Positions 1-6,864 of a DNA stretch of 10,424 bases are shown one piece after another. The stretch lies in contig CAIYYE010000347.1 in the NCBI GenBank assembly GCA_903930395.1, positions 1 to 10,424 of the forward strand, written 5' to 3'. Both the position numbers and the translations under genes were made by a program. Origin of the DNA: an uncultured beta proteobacterium. GTDB taxonomy: Bacteria > Pseudomonadota > Gammaproteobacteria > Burkholderiales > Rhodocyclaceae. Each line of letters begins with the position of its first letter. Within the stretch, counting starts at the first letter, position 1. The notes below the pieces were generated by a model. It saw only the letters and a program-made list of their open reading frames with translations. It had not been told where the DNA came from and did no database searches.

Positions 1-1803
1 GGCCGAGTTCGTATGCCGAGTGGAATAGACAAGGTGGCCGGTCAGCGCAGCGTGGAAGGCCACTTCGGCCGTGTCGAACTCGCGGATTTCGCCGAGCAGG
101 ATGACATCCGGGTCCTGACGCAGCAGGGCGCGCAGGACGGCCGGAAAGGTCAGCCCGATTTTTTCGCGGATGAGTACCTGGCCGGCCATGTCGAGGTAGT
201 ACTCGACCGGATCTTCGATGGTGACGTAGTTCTTGTCGGGAGTGGCGTCGTGCTGGAGGAGTGAGTAGAGGGTCGTCGTCTTGCCGCTGCCGGTCGGGCC
301 GGTGGCGAGGATGATGCCTTGCGGCTTGGCCACCATGTCGGTGACGCGGAGCAGGTCGTTGCTCGAGAAGCCGAGTTTTTCGATGGTGTGCACCGTCGAA
401 TTGCGGTCGAGGATGCGCATCACGACTTTTTCGCCATTGATCGTCGGCAGCGTGGAAATGCGCAGATCGACCATGCGCATTGGCGTCTTGACCGTAATGC
501 GGCCATCCTGCGGGCGACGGCGCTCGGAGATGTCGAGCTCCGACATGATTTTCAGGCGCGACACCAGCGATTGGTGCAGATGATGCGGGATATGAATCTT
601 GTCGGCGAGGACGCCGTCGATCCGGTAGCGCACGATGACACTCTTGGTGCGCGGCTGGATATGGATGTCGGAGGCGCCCAGGCGTATCGCTTCGAGAATG
701 ATCGCATTGGCCAGGCGGATGGCCGGGGGAGTCTCGGTGTCGCGCAGCAGGTCTTCGAGCTTGGCGGCATCTTCCTCCTCGATGACGATCTCGATGCCTT
801 CGTAGGGGTCAGGCGAGCTGACCAGGGTTTCCAGCTCCTTGAAATCGACCTCGCCGCCGCCGTAGATTTCATCGACTTTCTTGCGGATCGCGGCGATGTC
901 GGCGGTCACTGCATTGATATCAAGGCCGGCCGTAAAGCGGACTTCGTCGATCAGACCTTCATCAAGCGGGTCGGCCATGGCCAGCAGCAGGCGGCGACCT
1001 TCAAGCTTGAGCGGGACGACGGCCTGGCGCATGCAGAAACTGCGCGGGATCAGATCGGTCAGCGCGGAATCGACGCTGAATTCCGAGAGCTGGACTTCCT
1101 CGATCATCATGTCGATCTTGAGCAGCTCGCGGATGCGGCGCTCCGGCACCCAGTCCTTTTCGAGCAGCAGCGTGATGAGCGGCTCCTTGCGCCGCTCCTG
1201 GAGCATGGTCAGCTCCTGCAACTGGGCATCATTGAGCAGCTTCTTCTTGTGCAGCATGATGCCGAGCCGGCTGTGGTGGGTCGCCGCGAGCCGTGAGAGG
1301 GCCGAGATTTCCTTCGACTTGAGGTCGTTTTCGGCCTTCAGGCTGCGATTGCGCGTGATCAGGTCGAACTGTTCGAGGGCGAGGGCGACGGTGACGCGCA
1401 GGTCATCGTCGTTCCATGGCTTGAGGATGAATTTGTAGACGGCACCCTCGTTGATGGCGCCCATGACGGCATCGGTATTGGCATGGCCGGTCAGCATGAT
1501 GCGGATGGTGTCCGGTGACTGCTTTTTGACTTCCTGCAGGAACTGCGCGCCGTTCATGCCGGGCATCATGAAGTCGCTGATGACCAGATGGATGGGCCCA
1601 GTGGCGAATTTTTCCAGCCCTTCCTTGGCACTCCAGGCGGTCAGAATCTCGTAGTTTTCCTGATGGAAGACACGGCTCAGCGCCTTGACGATGCTCGGTT
1701 CGTCATCGACAAAGAGCAGGCGGTAGCGCGGCGGCGTGAGATGGGTGGCCGGTGCCTGCGGGGCAGCGGTCTTGCCGGTGAAGAGCTTGGAGTAATCGGT
1801 CAT
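1..1803 (-). CDS. REC-MshEN-GspE/PilB-type assembly ATPase (3' end outside window)
   Basis: This is a hexameric-type secretion or type IV pilus assembly ATPase fused to a response-regulator receiver. My translation from the ATG at 1803 is open for 601 codons to the window edge. Residues about 27-145 form a receiver: acidic pair D33/D34, phospho-acceptor D77, T105 and K128 in KPW. After a helical linker, residues about 179-315 form an MshEN/T2SSE N-terminal domain with a well-kept first 24-residue c-di-GMP motif starting RLG at 179. The ATPase core follows: ASDIH at 377-381, Walker A GPTGSGKT 502-509, Asp box TIEDPVEY 528-535, Walker B with GEIRE 571-575, and His box TGHLVYSTRHTN 588-599. The C-terminal end, including any zinc-binding cysteine motif, is not visible. 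The start overlaps the preceding kinase stop (ATGA) and has no good Shine-Dalgarno, so it probably depends on coupling. It is likely the effector of the operon: an ATPase that takes both phosphorylation and c-di-GMP inputs. Whether it drives pili, type II secretion or something else cannot be decided here. Confidence 0.93.
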   Translation of the reverse strand, partial: MTDYSKLFTGKTAAPQAPATHLTPPRYRLLFVDDEPSIVKALSRVFHQENYEILTAWSAKEGLEKFATGPIHLVISDFMMPGMNGAQFLQEVKKQSPDTIRIMLTGHANTDAVMGAINEGAVYKFILKPWNDDDLRVTVALALEQFDLITRNRSLKAENDLKSKEISALSRLAATHHSRLGIMLHKKKLLNDAQLQELTMLQERRKEPLITLLLEKDWVPERRIRELLKIDMMIEEVQLSEFSVDSALTDLIPRSFCMRQAVVPLKLEGRRLLLAMADPLDEGLIDEVRFTAGLDINAVTADIAAIRKKVDEIYGGGEVDFKELETLVSSPDPYEGIEIVIEEEDAAKLEDLLRDTETPPAIRLANAIILEAIRLGASDIHIQPRTKSVIVRYRIDGVLADKIHIPHHLHQSLVSRLKIMSELDISERRRPQDGRITVKTPMRMVDLRISTLPTINGEKVVMRILDRNSTVHTIEKLGFSSNDLLRVTDMVAKPQGIILATGPTGSGKTTTLYSLLQHDATPDKNYVTIEDPVEYYLDMAGQVLIREKIGLTFPAVLRALLRQDPDVILLGEIREFDTAEVAFHAALTGHLVYSTRHTNSA

Positions 1804-3002
1804 GGCGGGGTCGGGAAAAACAGCGTTACCGTGGTGCCGACGTCCGGCTGGCTGTCGAGGCTGATGCGTCCGCTATGGGCCTGAACGACGTTGCGCGCCG
1901 TGGCCAGCCCGAGTCCGACACCCGCACCGACCGGGCGTGTCGTATAGAAGGGCTCGAAGGCATGTTCGATCTGCTCCTGGCTCATGCCGACGCCGGTGTC
2001 GTGGATGCGGATGTGGATGCCTTCATCGTCGGCTTCCGAGGAAATCCTGACTTCTCCCGGTCGCCCGGCATCCTTGATGGCCAATACGGCGTTGCGGAGA
2101 ATATTGAAAAACAGCTGGTTGATATGCCCCGGCAGGCAGACGATGGCGGGCAGGGGCAGCAGGTCGAAATGGAAGCCGATGCCGGCAGGCGTCTGCGTCT
2201 CAAGCATGCGGACAGCTTCGTGCAGGCAATTGTTGAGGTCGGCGTATTCTTCGCTGGCCCGGTCGACGTTCGAAAATGCCTTCAGGTCGGCGACGATGCG
2301 GGCAATGCGCTCCATCCCCTTGGCGCTGTCATGGAGCAGGTCAATGCTGTCTTCGAGAATGAAATCGAGATCGAGCACCCGCCAGCTTTCGGCCGCAGGG
2401 CCGCTTGCTGTTTTCATCTCGGCAAACTTGCCGACGTATTTTTCAAAAGTGCTCAGGTTGCTGCGCACGAAGCCAAGCGGGTTGTTGATTTCATGCGCCA
2501 TGCCGGCAGCGAGCTGGCCGACGGAGGCGAGTTTTTCAGCCTCGTAGAGCATCTGCTGACGTTCTTCCAGTTGGTCGACCTGTTTCTTGACGCGGCTTTC
2601 CAGTTCGGCCGAGAGCGTCTTGTAGCGGGCTTCCGATTCGCTGAGGCGGGCATGTTCGCGCTTGAGCGATTCGAAATCCTCGGCCACGGCCTCGAGGTGG
2701 AGGGTCGAAGCCATCTTGAAACGAATCTGGGCGCGCAGCAGGGTCAGCAGCAAATCCCGCGCGGCGCTCAGTGCGGCCGCTGGGGCTGTGCTGCTGAGCA
2801 GGTAGCCGACGGCTTCAAGCTCGAGGATCAGCGGTTCGCGGCGGGCATCGGCGGAGGGCTGTCCCCATAATGCCTGGCCGGCACCATCCGTCAGGGCGAA
2901 ATCGCCCCTGAGCAACTCGCGAAGCGCCGGGCCGATTTTTTCCCGGCTGGCCTCGTCGAGCAGTTCGTCGAGTTGCCACTCGCGATCGAAGCCGAGGCTC
3001 AT
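1800..3002 (-). CDS. Cytosolic histidine kinase with uncharacterised N-terminal domain
   Basis: This is a 400-residue soluble sensor histidine kinase. Residues 1-95 form a small domain I do not recognise, with a run resembling an LxLExVGYL strand near 59-69. A coiled coil follows at about 103-158. The dimerisation/phospho-acceptor region has AHEINNPLGF with H170. The ATPase domain has an N box (N300, N304), G1 DTGVG at 335-339, an F box around FEPFYTT at 349-355, and G2 GAGVGLGLA at 359-367. No membrane segment is seen, so the signal must be cytosolic or come from a protein partner. The start has GGGGA seven bases upstream and overlaps the GTPase stop by four bases (ATGA); the stop overlaps the ATPase start the same way. 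The most likely phospho-targets are the receiver on the ATPase next door or the stand-alone receiver two genes upstream; this is inferred from position. Confidence 0.93.
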   Translation of the reverse strand: MSLGFDREWQLDELLDEASREKIGPALRELLRGDFALTDGAGQALWGQPSADARREPLILELEAVGYLLSSTAPAAALSAARDLLLTLLRAQIRFKMASTLHLEAVAEDFESLKREHARLSESEARYKTLSAELESRVKKQVDQLEERQQMLYEAEKLASVGQLAAGMAHEINNPLGFVRSNLSTFEKYVGKFAEMKTASGPAAESWRVLDLDFILEDSIDLLHDSAKGMERIARIVADLKAFSNVDRASEEYADLNNCLHEAVRMLETQTPAGIGFHFDLLPLPAIVCLPGHINQLFFNILRNAVLAIKDAGRPGEVRISSEADDEGIHIRIHDTGVGMSQEQIEHAFEPFYTTRPVGAGVGLGLATARNVVQAHSGRISLDSQPDVGTTVTLFFPTPP

Positions 3003-3646
3003 GCCGCTTTCCCCAGGGCGCCGGCGACAAAGGCATTTTCATCGAGGCCGTGTTGCGCCAGTAGCTCGAGTTTTTCGCCGAAATTCCGGTAGACCGCGCG
3101 GAGCAGGAGTTCAAAGGTCGATTCGATGCCCTGGCCGTTTAAGGCCACGGCAAAGACCAGCGGCCACGGGGCGGCCGACCAGCGCTCGCGAATTTCGGCC
3201 TCGGGCACGGCATTGGGCAGGTCGCACTTGTTGAACTGGACAACCATGGGCAAGTGTTCGAAATCGAGACCGACGCGAGCGCAATTGGCGGCCAGGCTCT
3301 GGAAGGACTCGCCGTTGTTGGTTTCCTGGGCGCGGTCGGCATCGGCCACGAATACGACGCCATCGGCGCGCGAGAGAACGGCCTTGCGCGTCCCGTCGTG
3401 CGCCACCTGGCCCGGCACGGTGAACAGCCGGAACTTGATGAGCAGTCCGGATGGTGCACGAAAACCCAGGGGCAGGAGATCGAAGAAAAGCGTGCGGTCG
3501 TCCTTGGTCTCCATGGTCATCAGCTCGCCCTTCAACTCCGGGGCAAGCTGGTCGTGCAGGCGGAACAGGTTGGTCGTCTTGCCGCTCTGCGCCGGGCCGT
3601 AATAGACCAGTTTGAAGCTCAGGTGCCGGGCATCGCTTTCGGGCAT
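2999..3646 (-). CDS. MglA-like small Ras-type GTPase
   Basis: This is a 215-residue small GTPase that closely follows the bacterial MglA pattern. Motifs: G1 GPAQSGKTTNL from 17; a G2/switch I stretch DDRTLFFDLLPL from 49, very like MglA; G3 TVPGQ at 76-80, the MglA form in place of Ras DTAGQ; G4 NKCDLPNA from 139; a G5-like turn near 167-171. R51 and Q80 align with the Arg and Gln that MglA uses for GTP hydrolysis, so it is probably active. Residues past about 185 form an extra C-terminal helix. MglA proteins set cell polarity and control type IV pili or gliding in Myxococcus; a role here in steering the downstream ATPase is inference. The ATG at 3646 is chosen because all G-domain homology follows it and AAGGA lies 11 bases upstream; in-frame ATGs further upstream would only overlap the receiver gene. 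No MglB/roadblock gene is visible. Confidence 0.92.
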   Translation of the reverse strand: MPESDARHLSFKLVYYGPAQSGKTTNLFRLHDQLAPELKGELMTMETKDDRTLFFDLLPLGFRAPSGLLIKFRLFTVPGQVAHDGTRKAVLSRADGVVFVADADRAQETNNGESFQSLAANCARVGLDFEHLPMVVQFNKCDLPNAVPEAEIRERWSAAPWPLVFAVALNGQGIESTFELLLRAVYRNFGEKLELLAQHGLDENAFVAGALGKAA

Positions 3647-3653
3647 GGCGACT

Positions 3654-4220
3654 TCAGTCCTTGTGTTGAAACTCGGGGTCGAGGATGACCGAGCCGTCCG
3701 GTCCCCAATTGACATCGGTGATCCCCGGTTCGATGTGCTCGAGGCGTTCGGCTTCCAGTTGTTCGGGTGTGATGTCGCCCATTTCAAGGCGAACCAGGTT
3801 GGCAAGCTGACGGTTTTCCAGCATCAGGTCGCGATGCGCCAGGGCCTGCCCGATGGCCGACATGAGGTCATAGTCGTTCCACGGCTTGCCGATGAAACGG
3901 TCGATACCGACTTCGTTGACGGCGCGGACCAGGGCATTGAGATCGGCGTAGCCGGAGAGGATCAGGCGCGCAGCATCGGGCTGGACTTCCTTGGCTGCCT
4001 TGAGGAACTCGATGCCATCCATGCCGGGCATCCGGTAGTCGCTCATGAACAGGTCGAACTCGTCGTTGCGTGCCGCCTCCAGGGCGGCCTGCGGCGAATT
4101 GAAGTCGAATATTTCCAGGGTGTAGCTCTTGTTGCCATAGGTGCACGGGGCCAGGCGCAGGACGCGCTTGAGCGCCTTGAGGATGGAGTCCTCGTCGTCA
4201 ACGATCAGGATGCGGCTCAT
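3654..4220 (-). CDS. Stand-alone receiver-domain response regulator
   Basis: This is a 188-residue protein made almost entirely of one receiver domain. Visible residues are acidic D8/D9, phospho-acceptor D61 in SDYRMPGMDG, S89 at the Thr/Ser switch position and K112 in GKPW. The first helix-strand connection (about residues 24-36) is longer than usual and includes APCTYGNKSY. No DNA-binding, enzyme or other output domain follows. Instead there is a helix (about 120-150) and a 40-residue tail rich in acidic residues, with the run EPGITDVNWGPDGSVILD from 164. Such proteins usually act by protein-protein contact or as phosphate relays. The gene starts with an excellent ribosome-binding site (AGGAGG, four bases from ATG), overlaps the HD-GYP stop by four bases, and ends seven bases before the GTPase. 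A link to the GTPase, as RomR has with MglA, is a reasonable guess, but this protein is not evidently a RomR. Confidence 0.92.
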   Translation of the reverse strand: MSRILIVDDEDSILKALKRVLRLAPCTYGNKSYTLEIFDFNSPQAALEAARNDEFDLFMSDYRMPGMDGIEFLKAAKEVQPDAARLILSGYADLNALVRAVNEVGIDRFIGKPWNDYDLMSAIGQALAHRDLMLENRQLANLVRLEMGDITPEQLEAERLEHIEPGITDVNWGPDGSVILDPEFQHKD

Positions 4221-5533
4221 TTTTCCTCCTGGCGAACATGGAGCATCAGTTTAATCTGCTCCGCATCTTCCATCCTGACCAGTTGCCCGATGATTTCGGC
4301 GGTCAGCACGGCGCCCTTGGCGAGCAGCAGGTAGCCGTCGCGGTGCAGGAAGTCACGACTGAGCACCATGCCGGGCTTGAGCAGCAGGGGCCTGAAGGGG
4401 ACTTCGATGATGCTCGGTTTGCTGTTTTCGGTGAGCAAGGCGATGAAGGCGTCAACCACCGACGGGTCATAGCGCTTGCCGCGATTCTCGATGAGGAATT
4501 TCTGGGCTTCAGCCGGCTTGAGCGGGCGCTGGACAAGGGTGCCGATGAGCAGCGAGTCATAGTCGTTGACCACCTGCAGGATGCGGCTGCCCTGTGGAAT
4601 GGCGTGGCCAGCGAGGTGGTCGGGGTAGCCGTTGCCGTCGAATGATTCGTGATGATGGCGGACGAAGAGGGCAGAATCCTTGAACTTGTCGATGCCCATG
4701 AGCACGTTTTGCCCGATCACCGGGTGCTTGACGACGAGGGCACGCTGCTCCGGGGTCAGGGTATTGAAGGGCTTGGTCAGCAGGTCGTCGGGCAGGCCGA
4801 GTTTGCCGATGTCGTGCAGGAGGCCGGCCAGCATGATGTTCTGGACCTCGGTGTCGGGCAGGCCGAGACGCTTGGCCACACTGCGCGCATGCTCGGCGAC
4901 GCGCCGGCCGTGGCCGGAAATCTGGCTGCCGACCGTGCCGCTACGCAGTTCGATGAGGCCGGCAAAGACCTGGACGCTGGTCAGGAAGGACTTTTTCAGT
5001 TCGCTGTGCGACTGCTCGACGAAAGCCAGGGCCTGGCGAACCTCGGCCGTACGTTCGGCAACTTTTTGCTCGAGGCCGGCGTTGAGTTCCTTCAGTTGCT
5101 CGTTCTGCTCCTGGGCCAGCCGCGTCAGTCGCAGGTTTTCGTGCTTCAGGCGCTGGTGTTCGAGGGCTTCGCTGACGATGGTGACGATTTCGCTGTCGTC
5201 CCACGGTTTCGAGATGTAGCGATAGATTTCGCCCTGGTTGATGGCGGCGACCGTCGAGGTGATGTCGGCATAACCGGTGAGCAGGATGCGCGTTACAGCC
5301 GGCCAGCGGGAGCGAACCTCCTTGAGGAAGGTCGCACCATCCATTTCCGGCATGCGCATGTCGGAAATGACGAGGTCGATGTGCTCCTTCTCGAGGATTT
5401 CCAGTCCGGCGGCGCCGCCCTCGGCAATGAATATCTGATAGCCATGCGGCCGGAACAGGCGGCGCAGTGCCGACAGGATGCCCGGCTCGTCATCGACAAA
5501 GAGTAGCGTGGGAGCGGCCACGGTCTCGCTCAT
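4217..5533 (-). CDS. RpfG-like REC-HD-GYP protein, probable c-di-GMP phosphodiesterase
   Basis: This 438-residue response regulator has an HD-GYP output, the family that hydrolyses c-di-GMP to pGpG or GMP. The receiver is at about 8-125: D14/D15, phospho-acceptor D58, T86 and K109 in SKPW. A long coiled coil spans about 125-182. The HD-GYP domain is at about 185-370: LLHDIGKLGLPD with H240, D241 and K244; H270 in KHP; then HHESFDGNGYP with H294, H295, E296 and GYP at 302-304. One metal-ligand position differs from the usual VADxFDAL: the sequence is VVNDYDSL, with N323 where Asp is normal. K339 may be the conserved lysine after it. A further small C-terminal domain, about 378-435, begins near LLLKPGMVL. 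The start has GGAG eight bases upstream and overlaps the preceding stop (ATGA). Phosphorylation by the adjacent PAS kinase is likely from gene order. The class is firm; actual activity is less certain because of N323. Confidence 0.93.
   Translation of the reverse strand: MSETVAAPTLLFVDDEPGILSALRRLFRPHGYQIFIAEGGAAGLEILEKEHIDLVISDMRMPEMDGATFLKEVRSRWPAVTRILLTGYADITSTVAAINQGEIYRYISKPWDDSEIVTIVSEALEHQRLKHENLRLTRLAQEQNEQLKELNAGLEQKVAERTAEVRQALAFVEQSHSELKKSFLTSVQVFAGLIELRSGTVGSQISGHGRRVAEHARSVAKRLGLPDTEVQNIMLAGLLHDIGKLGLPDDLLTKPFNTLTPEQRALVVKHPVIGQNVLMGIDKFKDSALFVRHHHESFDGNGYPDHLAGHAIPQGSRILQVVNDYDSLLIGTLVQRPLKPAEAQKFLIENRGKRYDPSVVDAFIALLTENSKPSIIEVPFRPLLLKPGMVLSRDFLHRDGYLLLAKGAVLTAEIIGQLVRMEDAEQIKLMLHVRQEEK
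4225..4230 (-). promoter_or_regulatory. Consensus Shine-Dalgarno for the stand-alone receiver
   Basis: On the minus strand this reads AGGAGG, four bases before the ATG at 4220 and within the last codons of the HD-GYP gene. It is the best-matching ribosome site inside the operon body, suggesting that the small receiver is made in higher amount than its neighbours. Confidence 0.6.
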
Positions 5534-6864
5534 GATGAAGTCTCCGAATCTTGGGTTTCAGTAGGCGGTGTTGGGTTGATCGGCAGTACCACGCGGAAAG
5601 TGGTCCCCTGGCCGACGACGCTTTCAACCTCGAGGCGGCCCTTGTGCCGGCGCACGATGCCATAGGATAGCGACAGCCCGAGGCCGGTCCCCTTGCCGAC
5701 CGGTTTGGTTGTGAAGAAGGGCTCGAAAATCCGGTTCATATGCTCGGGCGCAATACCCTGTCCGGTGTCGCTGACTTCGATGCAGACCTTGTCGTCGTCC
5801 TGGCGAAAGCTGCGGATGGTGATTGTGCCCTGGGTTTCGATGGCGTGCCCGGCATTGACCAGCAGGTTCATGAAGACCTGGTTGAGTTGCGAAATCAGGC
5901 AGTGGATCTTGGGGATATCGCCGTACTCCTTGATCACCTTGGCCTTGTACTTGAGTTCGTTCCAGACGATGTTGAGGGTCGAGTCGAGGCCTTCATGGAG
6001 GTCGGCTTCCTGCCATTCCTGTTCGCCGACGCGCGAGAAGTTCTTGAGGTCGAGGACGATCTTGCGCACGCGGCCAAGACCATCCCTGGATTCATTGAGA
6101 AGGTTGTAGATATCGTCCTTGAGAAAGGCAAAATCGTGCAACTCCTTCAGTTGCCTGATTTCATCTTCATGGGGACTGCATTCGCCAGGTTTGACGAGTA
6201 TCTGCTCGTAACCGTCAATGATCGCCAGCAGGTCACGGATGTAGCCATCCAGGGTGCCCAGGTTGGAGTGCACAAAGCCGATCGGGTTGTTCAGTTCGTG
6301 GGCGACGCCGGCCGCCAGTTGGCCGATCGAGGCCATTTTTTCCGATTGCATCAACTGGTTGTTGGCTTCTTCGAGGCGCTTGTTGAGTTGTTTTTGTTGA
6401 TTGAGCGCATCACTCAATACTTGCTGTTGCTGTTTGCGTTCGCTGATGTCGGTCAGGACGCCATCGAAAGCGATGGGCCGACCTTCGCTGTCGCGCACGA
6501 CACGGGTCCGGTCAACCACCCAGATTACCTGGCCTTGCGCCGTCAGCAGGCGGTATTCGAGGTTATAGCTCGTGGCTCCGGAGCTTTCGTGGCTGGCTAT
6601 TTCTGACGCTACACGTGCTCGGTCATCGGGGTGCAGCAATTCGCCAAATGGCGGGTTGCCGGTAACCAGGTTGCTGGCCCGATAGCCCCACTGTGCTACG
6701 TTGTCTGAAACAAAAATGACTGGTCTGCCATCACCCGCCGCCCAGCGAAAGCAAACAACCGGGCTGGCATTGACGACCTGCATGAGGAGGTCGAATGCAT
6801 CGGGCGTGCGTTGCCGGCCTTCCTGTTCGCGCTGACTGGTATGCCGCATTTCATCGGATTTCAT
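5530..6864 (-). CDS. Cytosolic PAS-domain histidine kinase
   Basis: This is a 444-residue soluble sensor kinase. Residues about 25-142 form a PAS domain of the PAS_3 kind with its PAC end (HPDDR at 78-82; GVLTDISERK ends at 144). A Gln-rich coiled coil follows at 145-178. The phospho-acceptor is H189 in AHELNNPIGF. The ATPase domain shows N boxes (N333, N337), DTGQG 366-370, FEPFFTTKPVG and GKGTGLGL at 390-397. No membrane segment is visible, so the PAS domain reads a cytosolic cue such as redox state or a small ligand; no heme or flavin site can be named. The start at 6864 overlaps the upstream stop by 14 bases and has AGGGGG six bases before it. An alternative ATG at 6849 sits one base past that stop but has a poorer ribosome site. 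It lies directly before, and overlaps by four bases, the HD-GYP gene, its probable partner. Its kinase core is similar in style to that of the kinase at 1800-3002. Confidence 0.94.
   Translation of the reverse strand: MKSDEMRHTSQREQEGRQRTPDAFDLLMQVVNASPVVCFRWAAGDGRPVIFVSDNVAQWGYRASNLVTGNPPFGELLHPDDRARVASEIASHESSGATSYNLEYRLLTAQGQVIWVVDRTRVVRDSEGRPIAFDGVLTDISERKQQQQVLSDALNQQKQLNKRLEEANNQLMQSEKMASIGQLAAGVAHELNNPIGFVHSNLGTLDGYIRDLLAIIDGYEQILVKPGECSPHEDEIRQLKELHDFAFLKDDIYNLLNESRDGLGRVRKIVLDLKNFSRVGEQEWQEADLHEGLDSTLNIVWNELKYKAKVIKEYGDIPKIHCLISQLNQVFMNLLVNAGHAIETQGTITIRSFRQDDDKVCIEVSDTGQGIAPEHMNRIFEPFFTTKPVGKGTGLGLSLSYGIVRRHKGRLEVESVVGQGTTFRVVLPINPTPPTETQDSETSS

Noticed and set aside
319-1296. Long plus-strand open frame of 325 codons opposite the ATPase gene
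   Set aside because: It lies antisense to a frame with clear ATPase and receiver motifs. Its translation is low-complexity and matches no family; high G/C at third codon positions commonly keeps such antisense frames open.
1875-2870. Plus-strand open frame of 331 codons opposite the histidine kinase
   Set aside because: It is the antisense shadow of a kinase with H, N, G1, F and G2 boxes. It has no recognisable domain and no sensible ribosome site.
3647-3805. Longer form of the GTPase starting at 3805
   Set aside because: The extra 53 residues lie wholly inside the receiver gene in another frame, are Ser/Thr/Asn-rich with no homology, and precede the natural MglA-like start at 3646.
4649-5506. 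Plus-strand open frames opposite the HD-GYP gene
   Set aside because: They are antisense shadows in GC-rich coding sequence. The minus frame carries all the receiver and HD-GYP residues.
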